DNA of 64,000 nt from Gemmatimonadales bacterium (GTDB lineage Bacteria > Gemmatimonadota > Gemmatimonadetes > Gemmatimonadales > GWC2-71-9): contig DASUJH010000060.1 of the NCBI GenBank assembly GCA_036279355.1, forward strand, positions 1-64,000. Direction: 5' to 3'. Each line of letters begins with the position of its first letter. Position 1 is the first letter of the stretch. This document shows, piece after piece, positions 17,195 through 25,934 of this stretch. The notes under the pieces are model-generated. The model did not search any database. It was not told the origin of the DNA and saw nothing but the letters and a program-made list of their open reading frames with translations. Made by a program: the position numbers and the translations under genes.

Positions 17195-18579
17195 TCCGGT
17201 TCAACTATGGCCGCCTGCTGGCGGACGGGCTCGACGGCGAGCACGGGCTCCCGCGCGCGGTGCTCGCCGAGCTGGGCCAGCGCTTCGGCGCCGTGCAGGC
17301 AGAGGTGCGCGAGCGTCGCGCCGCGGGCGACTACGGCTTCTACGATCTCGTCGCACAGGACGCCACGGTGGACGAGATCACCCGCTTCGCGGAGGGTCTG
17401 GGCCAGGCGTACGATCACGTCCTCGTCCTCGGCATCGGCGGCTCGGCGCTCGGCACCAAGGCGCTGCTCAACGCACTGCGTGCCCCGGCCTGGAACGAGC
17501 TGGACGACGAGGGGCGCGACTTCTTTCCGCGCCTCACCGTGCTCGAGAACGTCGATCCTACATCGGTCCGCGCCGCGCTCGACCGGATCGATCCGCGCCG
17601 CGTGCTGGTGAACGTCATCAGCAAGTCGGGTGGGACCGCGGAGACGATGGCGCAGTATCTCGTCGTGCGCGGATGGCTCGACGAGACGCTCGGTGCCGCG
17701 GCGTACCGGCACCTCGTCTTCACGACCGATCCGGCGCGGGGCGCGCTGCGCGAGCTGGCGGGCCGCGAAGGCATCGCCACGCTGCCCGTGCCGCCGGGGG
17801 TGGGCGGGCGCTACAGCGTGCTCTCGCCGGTGGGCCTCCTGCCTGCGGCGCTCGTGGGCATCGACATCCGCGCGCTGCTCGACGGCGCGCGGGCGGCGCT
17901 TGGGCGCGCAGAGCCCGACGAGCTGCTCGAAAACGCACCCGCACTCTACGCTGCCCTCCTCTGGGCGGCCGACACGAGGCTCGGCGCGCGCATCCACGTG
18001 CTGATGCCGTATAGCGACCGGCTGCGCGAGCTCGCCGAATGGTTCCGGCAGCTCTGGGCAGAGAGCCTGGGCAAGCGGGTGGACCGGCGCGGCCAGACGG
18101 TACACGTGGGACCGACGCCGGTGGGCGCGGTGGGTGCCACCGACCAGCACAGCCAGGTGCAGCTCTTCATGGAAGGGCCGTTCGACAAGGTGCTGACATT
18201 CGTGACCGTAGAAGATTTCGGCGTCGACGTGCCGATCCCATCGCGGTCTGACCTGCCGGCCGACCTCGCATATCTCCCTGGCCACACGTTGGGCGAGTTG
18301 CTGCACGCCGAGGGCGCCGCCACCTCGGCGGCGCTCGCCCGAATGGGGAAGATGAACTGCACGCTCAGGCTGCCGGCCGTGTCGCCCGAAAGCGTGGGCG
18401 AGTTGATCATGTTCTTTCAGATCGCGACCGGGTACGCGGGCGTGTGGTACGGGGTGGACCCGTTCGACCAGCCGGGCGTCGAGTTGGGCAAGCGGCTCAC
18501 GTTCGCTGCGATGGGTCGCCCGGGGTACGCGGAAGAGAAGGGCACCGGGCGCGAGGCCTCGCCGACCGACGAGGTCTGA
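17191..18579 (+). CDS. pgi: Glucose-6-phosphate isomerase
   Basis: 462 residues; interconverts glucose-6-phosphate and fructose-6-phosphate. The sugar-isomerase pair of domains shows VLVLGIGGSALGTKAL (near 76-91), VNVISKSGGTAET (near 139-151), VFTTDP, GGRYSVLSPVGLLPAAL, LMPYSDRL and VGATDQHSQVQLFMEGP with catalytic residues. C-terminal MNCTLRLPAVSPESVGELI is typical of the shorter bacterial and archaeal-like PGIs. Start is GTG 17191, overlapping the stop of the upstream hydrolase by four bases; longer in-frame starts lie inside that gene and are rejected. Third gene of a pyk-hydrolase-pgi run. Confidence 0.95.
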   Translation: MIRFNYGRLLADGLDGEHGLPRAVLAELGQRFGAVQAEVRERRAAGDYGFYDLVAQDATVDEITRFAEGLGQAYDHVLVLGIGGSALGTKALLNALRAPAWNELDDEGRDFFPRLTVLENVDPTSVRAALDRIDPRRVLVNVISKSGGTAETMAQYLVVRGWLDETLGAAAYRHLVFTTDPARGALRELAGREGIATLPVPPGVGGRYSVLSPVGLLPAALVGIDIRALLDGARAALGRAEPDELLENAPALYAALLWAADTRLGARIHVLMPYSDRLRELAEWFRQLWAESLGKRVDRRGQTVHVGPTPVGAVGATDQHSQVQLFMEGPFDKVLTFVTVEDFGVDVPIPSRSDLPADLAYLPGHTLGELLHAEGAATSAALARMGKMNCTLRLPAVSPESVGELIMFFQIATGYAGVWYGVDPFDQPGVELGKRLTFAAMGRPGYAEEKGTGREASPTDEV

Positions 18580-18605
18580 GCCCGGCTTTCCGCAGGGAGG
18601 GCGCA

Positions 18606-19526
18606 ATGCGCCTCACAATCACCCGCCTCGTGGCGGTCGCGGGGCTCGTGCTCGCGCTCGGCGCGACGACGTCGGCCGCCGCTCACACCAGCGCACCGCC
18701 GGCACCATCGGCCGCCCGCATCACCATCCTCTACGACGCCTTCGGCGGACGCGCGGGGCTCACCCGCGACTGGGGCTTTGCCGCGCTGGTCGAATACGGT
18801 GGCAAACGGATTCTGTTCGATACCGGCGACAATGCCGCCATCTTCGAGCGAAACGTGCGCGCGCTCAAGATCGACCTGCGCACGCTCGATTTCGTGGTGA
18901 TCTCGCACCGACACAGCGATCACATCGCCGGGCTCGCCTATCTCCTCAAGGTGAACCCGCGCGTCACGATTTACGCGCCGAGGGAGGGATTCGGCGTGTT
19001 TGGGTCGGCGCTGCCGGCGACGTTCTACCGGCGGAACGATTCACTTCCCGCGCGCATGCGGTACTTCGACGGCGAGCCCGCTGACACGCTCCGGTTCGGC
19101 CAGGCATGGCCCGATGCGCACTTCGTTCTGGTCGACAGCGTGACCCAGATCGCACCAGGCTTCTCGATCATCTCGACCGTGTCCGACAAGCCGGGCACAC
19201 TCGAATTGCGCGAGATTTCGCTCGCGGTGGCGACGCCGGCGGGGCTCGTCCTGCTGGTGGGCTGCTCGCACCCGGGCATCGAGCGAATCGTCCAGGCCTC
19301 GGCCGAGGTGGGCCCACACGTGCACATGATTTTGGGCGGACTGCACCTCGTGACGACGCCGGACGACGAAATTGAGCGGATCGCGACGGCATTGCACGAC
19401 CGATGGGGCATCGATCGCATCGCCCCAGGCCACTGCACCGGTGAGCCAGCATTTGCGGCGCTCTGGCGCATGTTTGGCGCGCGGTACGTATATGCGGGGC
19501 TCGGTACGGTCATCGAGGCCACATAG
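18606..19526 (+). CDS. Secreted metallo-beta-lactamase-fold hydrolase
   Basis: 306 residues. The first 29 (MRLTITRLVAVAGLVLALGA and on to SAAAHT) form a signal peptide; the start at ATG 18606 has GGGAGGG just upstream. The mature protein opens with ITILYDAFGG and GFAALVEYGGKRILFDTGDN, then FVVISHRHSDHIAGLAYLL (metal-binding HxHxDH), LLVGCSHPGIERIV and GGLHL, with a late APGHCTGEPAF. This layout matches the subgroup annotated as dihydropterin-aminobenzene 5'-phosphate synthase-like hydrolases; that name comes from archaeal pterin synthesis and probably does not describe a periplasmic bacterial protein. Substrate unknown. Confidence 0.85.
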   Translation: MRLTITRLVAVAGLVLALGATTSAAAHTSAPPAPSAARITILYDAFGGRAGLTRDWGFAALVEYGGKRILFDTGDNAAIFERNVRALKIDLRTLDFVVISHRHSDHIAGLAYLLKVNPRVTIYAPREGFGVFGSALPATFYRRNDSLPARMRYFDGEPADTLRFGQAWPDAHFVLVDSVTQIAPGFSIISTVSDKPGTLELREISLAVATPAGLVLLVGCSHPGIERIVQASAEVGPHVHMILGGLHLVTTPDDEIERIATALHDRWGIDRIAPGHCTGEPAFAALWRMFGARYVYAGLGTVIEAT

Positions 19527-19552
19527 CTCGCGCGCGGCGGATCGGTAGCCGT

Positions 19553-19581
19553 TTGACCCGCCCTTCCAATCGGCCTACATT
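19553..19581 (+). promoter_or_regulatory. Strong putative promoter of the class II aldolase gene
   Basis: TTGACC (19553-19558), a 17-base spacer and TACATT (19576-19581), 48 bases before ATG 19629. This is the best consensus match in the window and shares the CCTAC(A/G)TT core with the candidates before nrdJ and ybaB. Confidence 0.55.
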
Positions 19582-19628
19582 AGCCGGACGAAGCGTCGGT
19601 AGATGTTGCCCATGCAAGGACTTCACGC

Positions 19629-21044
19629 ATGTCTGATGCAGTGCGCGAGGCGATAGGAATTTACGGCGGTGCGGTGGCGCAGAGCGGCGCGGGCGTCGCG
19701 GTGCGGGACGCGGCCGCGCTCCGTTCTTCCGCCACCGACCGGCTGGTGGGGCAGGCGGTGTTCGGTGAGGGGGCCGAGCGCGACGCCGGGCGCTGGCTGC
19801 TCTGGGAGCTGGGCCAGGCCACCGGCGCTCGGCCGGCGTCGATTCACGATCTGTACATGGCGCGCGGCCGCGGTGAGTGCGGCGGGTTCACCGTGCCCGC
19901 CATCAACGTGCGCGCGATGGCGTACGACACCGGGCGCGCGGTGTTCCGCGCCGCGCGGGCGGGCGGGGTGGGCGCGCTCATTTTGGAGATTGCGCGGTCC
20001 GAAATCGCCTACACCGACCAGCGGCCGGCCGAGTACGTGTCTGTAATGCTCGGCGCGGCGCTCCGCGAGGGCCATACCCTTCCGCTCTTCATCCAGGGCG
20101 ACCACTGCCAGGTCAACGCCAAGAAGTACGCCAGCGACCCCGACGGCGAAATCGCGGAGGTGGAGAAGCTCATCGCGGAAGAGATCGGCGCGGGGTTTTA
20201 CAACGTCGACGTCGACACCTCGACGCTGGTCGATCTCTCGCAGCCCACCCTCGCCGAGCAGCAGCGCGCCAACTACGAGCGCGCCGCCGGCATCACCCGC
20301 TTCATCCGCCGCCGCGAGCCGGACGGCGTGACCGTGTCGGTGGGCGCCGAGATCGGCGAAGTGGGGATGAAGAACAGCACGGTCGAAGAGCTGCACGCGT
20401 TCATGGATGGGTACAACGCGAGCCTTGCCTCGCTCGGCTCGTTCGCCGGGATCAGCAAGATCTCGGTCCAGACCGGCACCAGCCACGGTGGCGTGGTGCT
20501 CGCCGACGGCAGCATTGCGGAAGTCAAGCTCGACCTCGCGGCGCTCGCGGCGCTCTCCCGCGTGGCGCGCGAGCGATACCACCTGGCCGGCGCGGTGCAG
20601 CACGGTGCCAGTACGCTTCCGGCGGATGCATTCGGCAACTTCCCCCGCGTCGAAACCGCCGAAATCCACCTCGCCACCAACTTCCAGAATATCATCTTCG
20701 ACCACGCCCGCCTGCCCGCGCCGCTCCGCGCCGCCGTCAAGGCGTGGCTCGGAGAGAACGCGCAGGGCGAGCGCAAGGCGGGCGACTCGGAAGAGCAGTT
20801 CTACTACAAGGCGCGCAAGCGGGCGATCGGCCCGTTCAAGCGCGAGCTGTGGGAGCTGCCGGACGACGTGCGCGGCGCGATCGCCGCCGACCTCGAGCGG
20901 ATGTTTGCGTTTCTCTTTCAGCAGCTCAACGTGAACGGCACGGCGGACCTGGTGCGGCGCCACGTGGACGCGCCGCTGCAGCATCACGCGACCCTCAAGC
21001 CGGCGCTGGTCGCCGCGGCTGACGACCCCGACGCCGGGGAATAG
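19629..21044 (+). CDS. Class II fructose-bisphosphate aldolase family protein
   Basis: 471 residues, longer than the usual 300-360. A 70-residue N-terminal extension precedes the zinc-dependent aldolase barrel. Visible: RGECGGFTVPAINVRAMAYD (family opening), LFIQGDHCQVNAKKYA with the zinc-binding His near residue 158, GFYNVDVDTSTLVDL, VSVGAEIGEVGMKNSTVEEL and YHLAGAVQHGASTLPADAF (phosphate-binding region). Class II aldolases split fructose-1,6-bisphosphate into triose phosphates; with pyk and pgi close by, that role is likely, but the long subclass is less studied and a related ketose phosphate is possible. It is followed at 10 bases by the ytxH gene. Confidence 0.85.
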   Translation: MSDAVREAIGIYGGAVAQSGAGVAVRDAAALRSSATDRLVGQAVFGEGAERDAGRWLLWELGQATGARPASIHDLYMARGRGECGGFTVPAINVRAMAYDTGRAVFRAARAGGVGALILEIARSEIAYTDQRPAEYVSVMLGAALREGHTLPLFIQGDHCQVNAKKYASDPDGEIAEVEKLIAEEIGAGFYNVDVDTSTLVDLSQPTLAEQQRANYERAAGITRFIRRREPDGVTVSVGAEIGEVGMKNSTVEELHAFMDGYNASLASLGSFAGISKISVQTGTSHGGVVLADGSIAEVKLDLAALAALSRVARERYHLAGAVQHGASTLPADAFGNFPRVETAEIHLATNFQNIIFDHARLPAPLRAAVKAWLGENAQGERKAGDSEEQFYYKARKRAIGPFKRELWELPDDVRGAIAADLERMFAFLFQQLNVNGTADLVRRHVDAPLQHHATLKPALVAAADDPDAGE

Positions 21045-21054
21045 GGAGGACACC

Positions 21055-21471
21055 ATGGTGCATCGCAGGGAGCCTCGCGAAGTGATCTACCTCGACCGCG
21101 GCGGCGACGCCTCGGTCAAGTGGCTGCTCTGGGGCGCGGTGCTCGGCGCCGGCGTGGCGCTGCTCTACGCGCCGCGGAGCGGGGAGGAAACCCGCCGCAC
21201 CTTGCAGCGCAAGCTCTGGAAATTCCGCGCGATGACCGAGGAGAAGCTCGACGAGCTGACCCAGCAGTTGGGCGGGGCGCGCCGGGCCTCGCTCGCCGAC
21301 CTCGAGGACGAGGAGGAGCTGGACGAGGAGGACGAGCTGGAAGACCCGCTCGAGGAGGAGGGCCCGGCGCGCGGCGGCGTCGCCGGCGCGCGGCAGGAGC
21401 TCGAGCGCCGGCTGGGCGAGGCCCGCGCCCGCCGTCGCGCTGACGCGGAGCTCGAGGAGCCGCTCGCCTGA
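21055..21471 (+). CDS. YtxH domain protein
   Basis: 138 residues. One membrane helix (WLLWGAVLGAGVALLYAPRS, about residues 22-41) is followed by the YtxH signature of a Gly-rich helix, APRSGEETRR and a basic amphipathic helix. The rest is cytosolic and highly acidic, with runs of Glu and Asp (about 82-105), then a charged helical tail. YtxH proteins are small stress-linked membrane proteins of unclear function. An AGGGAGGACACC just upstream supports the ATG at 21055. Its stop overlaps the CTG start of the BrkB gene (CTGA). Confidence 0.75.
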   Translation: MVHRREPREVIYLDRGGDASVKWLLWGAVLGAGVALLYAPRSGEETRRTLQRKLWKFRAMTEEKLDELTQQLGGARRASLADLEDEEELDEEDELEDPLEEEGPARGGVAGARQELERRLGEARARRRADAELEEPLA

Positions 21472-22421
21472 GCGGCACGCCCAGGCGGGCTTGGTACCAG
21501 TCATTCCGCGGGTTCGTCTGGCGCACTCTCGAGGCCGCCGACGAGAATCATGTCCCGTTCTACGCCAGCGCGCTCACCTTCGACGCGCTGCTCGCGGCCA
21601 TCCCGTTCGTGCTGCTCGTGCTGGTCGGATTGAGTCTCGCGGCGCAGGCGCTCGCGCCGGCGCACGTCACCTTCGGAGACGGCTCGGTCAACCCCTCGGA
21701 ATATTTTCATCGCTTTCTTCCACCGCACTCGACCGCGCCGGGCCAGGATCCGTTCAGCCTGGTCGAGGGCGTGCTGACGAAGATCCTGCGCAACCGCGCG
21801 ACGCTGTCGCTGTATGCCGCGCCCGCGTTCATCTGGTTCAGCACCCGGCTCTACGCGAGCGCGCGCACGGCGCTCAACGAGATCTTCGATGTGTCCGCGC
21901 GGCCGGAGCCGGCCCGGTCAGTGGTCGTCGCCTACCTGCTCGGCAAGCTGCGCGACACGGCGCTGGTGCTCGCCACCGTGCTGCTCTTCCTCGCCAACAC
22001 CGTGCTCACCGGCGGCCTTGCCTATTTGCAGTCGCGTGGCACGGCGGTGGCGCCACAATTCCGGTTCTTCGTTTCGACACTCGGACGGGTGCTGGGCGAG
22101 GGGCTCGCATTCGCCTTCCAGCTCTCGCTCTTCTATATCACCTATCGATATGCGTCGCGCCGCCGCCCGCGCTGGCGCACCGCATTGCTCGCGGCAACGT
22201 TCGCCGCGGTTGCGTTCGAGATCGCCAAACGGCTCTACGCGCTCTACCTCGCGCACTTCGCCTCGCTCACCGGCCCCTCGGGCGACGCCAACATCGGCGC
22301 GATCGTCCTCTTCGTGCTCTGGGTGTACTACACCGCGGTGGTGTTTCTCCTGGGTGGCGTCGTCGCCGAAATCTGGGACCTCAGAAAGCTGCAGCAGCGC
22401 CAGCGCGCAATCCTCGCCTGA
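21468..22421 (+). CDS. YihY/BrkB family inner-membrane protein, probable CTG start
   Basis: 317 residues if begun at CTG 21468. The YihY/BrkB family (about six membrane helices; function unsettled, once called RNase BN) normally opens with a Trp/Phe-rich amphipathic helix and VPFYASALTFDALLAAIPF. That sequence is present in frame here, from codon 21471 onward, but the only start-like codon between the frame's upstream stop (21441) and about 21600 is CTG 21468. A GAGGAG at 21454-21459 is eight bases before it. The first ATG or GTG inside the gene would delete the conserved opening. Later conserved parts are LYAAPAFIWFSTRLY, FEIAKRLYALYL and NIGAIVLFVLWVYYTAVVFL. Coupled to ytxH by overlap. Confidence 0.8.
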   Translation: MSGTPRRAWYQSFRGFVWRTLEAADENHVPFYASALTFDALLAAIPFVLLVLVGLSLAAQALAPAHVTFGDGSVNPSEYFHRFLPPHSTAPGQDPFSLVEGVLTKILRNRATLSLYAAPAFIWFSTRLYASARTALNEIFDVSARPEPARSVVVAYLLGKLRDTALVLATVLLFLANTVLTGGLAYLQSRGTAVAPQFRFFVSTLGRVLGEGLAFAFQLSLFYITYRYASRRRPRWRTALLAATFAAVAFEIAKRLYALYLAHFASLTGPSGDANIGAIVLFVLWVYYTAVVFLLGGVVAEIWDLRKLQQRQRAILA

Positions 22422-22520
22422 GCGCGGTGCCCTGGCGCCGTTGCCGCGGGCGCACCACCTTCATCCGCCGTTTCTCACCCACCGTCGTGCCGTTCCACCG
22501 GTTTCGAGAGGAGGCCTCTC

Positions 22521-23006
22521 ATGAAAGCCATTCGCCTGGAGGTCGTCGGATTTGTGGCGCTTGCCGCGATCGGCTGCGGCGGCCCGCCCAGGCCCGCCGC
22601 GGCCGCCGCCGATGATCCGTCACCTGCGGCGCTCTCCGCCGCCGATGAGGCAGGCGTGCGCGCTGTCGATTCCGCGTGGGCCGCCGCCGCCAACCGGGGC
22701 GACGCGGCGGCGCTCTCGGAGCTGTATGCGTCCGATGCGGTATATCAGGCCCCCGACGCGCCGCCGGTGACTGGGCGGGATGCCATCGCGAAGGAAATGA
22801 CCGGCCTGATGCAGCTCAAGCCGGCCGGGATGACGCTCAGGACGGAGAAGGTGGAGGGGCGGGGCGATCTCGCCTACGCCGTTGGCCAGTTTGCGATGAC
22901 GGTGAACGGCCAGACGACGACAGGGCACTATGCAGAGGTGTTCAAGAAGCAGGGGGACGGGTCGTGGAAGTACGCGGTCGATGCTTGGGCGATGAATGGG
23001 AAGTAG
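22521..23006 (+). CDS. SnoaL/DUF4440-like lipoprotein
   Basis: 161 residues. A lipoprotein signal (FVALAAIGC) places Cys19 as the likely lipid anchor. The Ala/Pro-rich linker leads to a nuclear-transport-factor-2-like fold: VRAVDSAWAAAANRGDAAAL, LYASDAVYQAPDAPPVTGRD and GHYAEVFKKQGDGSWKYAVD. This is the pattern of DUF4440/SnoaL-like domains, small cone-shaped binding or isomerase folds. No catalytic residue can be assigned. A GAGAGGAGG lies ahead of ATG 22521. It is followed by the SRP RNA gene. Confidence 0.8.
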   Translation: MKAIRLEVVGFVALAAIGCGGPPRPAAAAADDPSPAALSAADEAGVRAVDSAWAAAANRGDAAALSELYASDAVYQAPDAPPVTGRDAIAKEMTGLMQLKPAGMTLRTEKVEGRGDLAYAVGQFAMTVNGQTTTGHYAEVFKKQGDGSWKYAVDAWAMNGK

Positions 23007-23063
23007 GGGCCACGGGGAGGCGGCCTTGCCGCCCTTTCCGTTTCCCCAGCCACTGCATCGGGC

Positions 23064-23069
23064 TATATT
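23064..23069 (+). promoter_or_regulatory. -10 element of the SRP RNA gene
   Basis: TATATT ends six bases before the predicted 5' end of the SRP RNA at 23075, the spacing expected for a -10 box. The -35 region, 17 bases upstream, is only TTTCCC. Confidence 0.45.
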
Positions 23070-23074
23070 CGAGA

Positions 23075-23173
23075 TGCCCCAGGTCCGAAGGGCGCCGGCG
23101 CGTGAACCGCGTCAGGACCTCGCCGGTAGCAGCGCTAAGCGATGTCCGGTGTTGCTTCGGGGTGCCTGGGGCA
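23075..23173 (+). ncRNA. ffs: Small bacterial signal recognition particle RNA (4.5S RNA)
   Basis: About 99 bases that close by pairing of TGCCCCAGG (23075-23083) with CCTGGGGCA (23165-23173). Inner helices are CCGAAG/CTTCGG and GCGCCGG with CCGGTGT. The conserved SRP core follows: GTGAACC, TCAGG opposite AGCAG (the Ffh-binding symmetric loop) and the CTAAGCG strand. It guides membrane-protein nascent chains to the membrane with Ffh and FtsY. Its place just before dnaX is the classic bacterial order. Odd: between TCAGG and AGCAG the sequence is ACCTCGCCGGT, which folds as ACC/GGT with a five-base TCGCC loop, not the usual GNRA-type tetraloop. Confidence 0.9.
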
Positions 23174-23178
23174 ACTTT

Positions 23179-23289
23179 CATGGGCGGTAGAGACGATAGA
23201 GGCGGTAGGGGCGGCAGGGAGCTCCGCCGGTCGAGTCCCTACCGCCCTTACCGCCTCTACCGCCCTCACGGCCTTTTCTACCGCCCATG
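23179..23289. repeat. Long imperfect inverted repeat built of GGCGGTAG/CTACCGCC units
   Basis: The left arm (23179-23220) starts CATGGGCGGTAGAG and the right arm (23236-23289) ends CTACCGCCCATG. The inner 20 bases of the arms pair with one mismatch and one G-T. The outer part pairs less evenly. The unit CTACCGCC or TTACCGCC recurs every 8-9 bases in the right arm. The last ATG of the right arm is the start codon of dnaX, so in RNA the hairpin would bury that start. It may be a terminator for ffs, a mobile palindromic repeat or a translational control. Confidence 0.75.
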
Positions 23290-24918
23290 CAGATCGCGTT
23301 AGCCCGCAAGTACCGTCCGAAGCGCTTCTCAGACCTTCTTGCGCAAGACCATGTCAGCGCCTTGCTCAGGGGCGCGGTGGCTCGCGACCGGGTGGGGCAC
23401 GCTTACCTGTTGACCGGCCCGCGCGGGGTGGGGAAGACGACCGTGGCCCGCATCCTTGCCATGGCGCTCAACTGTCCCCATCGGCCGGAGTCGGGTGAGG
23501 GAGCGGACGACCTCGCGGGCGAGCCGTGCGGCGTGTGTGAGGACTGCCAGCGGATCTGGAACGGCTCGGCCAACCTCGACGTGGTCGAGATCGACGCGGC
23601 GAGCAACCGCGGCGTCGACGATGCGCGCGAGCTGCGCGAGCGCGCGATGTACGCGCCGTCGAAAGAGGGCCGGTACAAGGTCTACATCGTGGACGAGGCG
23701 CACATGCTCACGCGCGAGGCGTGGAATGCGCTGCTCAAGATCCTGGAGGAGCCGCCGAAGCGCGTCGTCTTCGTGTTCGCTACGACCGATCCGCAGAGGA
23801 TCGCGGCGGCGGCAGCACCCGTGCTCTCCCGGCTCCAGCGGTTCGATTTCCGCCGCATCGGCCCCGCCGCGATCCGCGACCGGCTTCGCGCCGTGCTGAA
23901 GGAAGAGGAGATCTCGGCCGACGACGACGCGCTCACGCTCATCGCCCGCCACGCCGACGGGGGCATGCGCGACGGCCTCTCGATGCTCGACCAGTGCCTG
24001 AGCCTGGGTGAGGGCGCGGTGACCGCCGCGCGGGTGCGTGAGGTGCTGGGCCTCGCCGGCGACGAGCTGTTCGCCGAGCTGCTCAGTCTCGTCGCCGAGC
24101 GCCGCCCGGCCGGCGTCTTCCCTCTGGTCGAGCGCCTGATGGAATCGGGCGCCGACCTGGCCGAGTTCATGTCCGGCGCCGCCGACACCTGCCGCTCATT
24201 GCTCCAATTGCAGCTCGGCGGCGACCCCGACGGCCTCACCGAGGCCATGCGTAACACCCTCGCCGCCTACCGCGATCGCCTGGAGCCCGGCGACCTCCTC
24301 CGCATGCTTCGCCTCTCGGCCGAGCAGGAGGCCGCAATCCGGCGGAGCGCCAACTCGCGCCTCGTCGTCGAGACTCTGCTTTTGCGCTGGACGATGATGG
24401 ACCGCATCGTGGATTTGCGGGAGGTGATCTCCGGCACCCCGCCGGCCGAGCCCCCGTCCCTTTCTGCGCCGCGACCCCGCACCGAGCGTACCGCGCCGAG
24501 CGATCCCGCCGCGCCGCCGAGCGCCCCGATCGCGTTCGCGCTCGACTCCCTCCGCGCCGAGTGGCCCGCGCTCGTTACGGCCGTCCGCACAAGGGCCCAG
24601 TTCCTCGGGGAAGCGCTGGCCCTCGCCACCCCAGTCGAGGCCGCACCGCCCAAGCTCGCCATCGAGCTGCCCGCCGCGAGCGCCTATTTCGCCCGCATGC
24701 TGGAGGAGAAAGCCGCGCAGATCGAAGAGGTGCTGGCGCGCGTGCTCGCCCAGCCCGTACGCCTCGCCGTCGCCGTCACGTCGGCGGACGGCTCCGCCGA
24801 CCGCCCCGAGCGCCTCACCGAGAGCGCCAGCCGGGCCGAGCGCCTGCGCCGCCTTCGAGACCGGGACCCGGCCCTCGACACGGCGGCCGACGCGTTAGAT
24901 TTGGAGATCGTCGAGTAG
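23287..24918 (+). CDS. dnaX: DNA polymerase III subunits gamma and tau
   Basis: 543 residues; the clamp-loader motor of the replisome. The AAA+ module shows the opening LARKYRPKRFSDLLAQDHV, Walker A GPRGVGKTT (near residues 45-53), a four-Cys zinc module between about 62 and 86 (with EPCGVCEDC), Walker B VYIVDEAHML, sensor-1 VFATTDPQRI and LSRLQRF as the SRC-like arginine-finger element. A Pro-rich linker (about 385-405) leads to a C-terminal domain that would be tau-specific. Its ATG is the end of an inverted repeat and has no clear Shine-Dalgarno. No slippery A-run was seen, so a separate gamma product is not evident. Confidence 0.96.
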   Translation: MQIALARKYRPKRFSDLLAQDHVSALLRGAVARDRVGHAYLLTGPRGVGKTTVARILAMALNCPHRPESGEGADDLAGEPCGVCEDCQRIWNGSANLDVVEIDAASNRGVDDARELRERAMYAPSKEGRYKVYIVDEAHMLTREAWNALLKILEEPPKRVVFVFATTDPQRIAAAAAPVLSRLQRFDFRRIGPAAIRDRLRAVLKEEEISADDDALTLIARHADGGMRDGLSMLDQCLSLGEGAVTAARVREVLGLAGDELFAELLSLVAERRPAGVFPLVERLMESGADLAEFMSGAADTCRSLLQLQLGGDPDGLTEAMRNTLAAYRDRLEPGDLLRMLRLSAEQEAAIRRSANSRLVVETLLLRWTMMDRIVDLREVISGTPPAEPPSLSAPRPRTERTAPSDPAAPPSAPIAFALDSLRAEWPALVTAVRTRAQFLGEALALATPVEAAPPKLAIELPAASAYFARMLEEKAAQIEEVLARVLAQPVRLAVAVTSADGSADRPERLTESASRAERLRRLRDRDPALDTAADALDLEIVE

Positions 24919-24951
24919 CCGCATCCGCCGGTTCCCGAAGCCCGTATTCGG

Positions 24952-24980
24952 TTGCGGCGCGATTTGACCCTTCCTACGTT
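24952..24980 (+). promoter_or_regulatory. Putative promoter of the ybaB-recR run
   Basis: TTGCGG (24952-24957), 17-base spacer, TACGTT (24975-24980), 34 bases before ATG 25015. The CCTACGTT core is the same as in the nrdJ candidate. Confidence 0.4.
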
Positions 24981-25014
24981 TGGCGGAAAGCGCCGCAAGG
25001 CGCCCCGGGTGACA

Positions 25015-25341
25015 ATGGCGGGATTACCCGAATCTATGGCCGACTTCCAGCAGCTCCTGCAGTTGAGCCAGCAGGTGCAGGGTCGCCTGCAGCAACTGCA
25101 GTCGGAGCTCGCGGGTCGCACGTTCGAGACGAGTGCCGGCGGCGGGCTGGTGCGCGTGACCGCGGACGGACGGGGCACGGTGCGCGGCATTGCGATCGAT
25201 CCCGCCGTCTTTCAGGAGCACGACGCCGAGTTCCTCGCGGACCTCGTGCTGTCGGCGGTGGCCGAGGCGCAGCGCCGCGCCGCCGATCTCCTGCAGGCCG
25301 AAATGCGGAAGGTCCAGCCGTTCCCGTTTCCATCGCTCTGA
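25015..25341 (+). CDS. YbaB/EbfC family nucleoid-associated protein
   Basis: 108 residues. YbaB proteins are dimeric 'tweezer' DNA-binding proteins, nearly always encoded between dnaX and recR, as here. The N-terminal helix is Gln/Leu-rich (DFQQLLQLSQQVQGRLQQLQ), followed by the beta hairpin FETSAGGGLVRVTADGRG and VRGIAIDPAVF, then a long C-terminal helix with AEAQRRAADLLQAEM. The start is ATG 25015 or ATG 25036 (MADFQQLL); neither has a strong Shine-Dalgarno. The stop is two bases before recR. Confidence 0.92.
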   Translation: MAGLPESMADFQQLLQLSQQVQGRLQQLQSELAGRTFETSAGGGLVRVTADGRGTVRGIAIDPAVFQEHDAEFLADLVLSAVAEAQRRAADLLQAEMRKVQPFPFPSL

Positions 25342-25343
25342 AC

Positions 25344-25933
<590 letters not shown>

Positions 25934-25934
<1 letters not shown>

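Noticed and set aside
24600-24918. Programmed frameshift in dnaX
   Set aside because: No A-rich slippery run with downstream hairpin was seen, so no gamma-only product is claimed.
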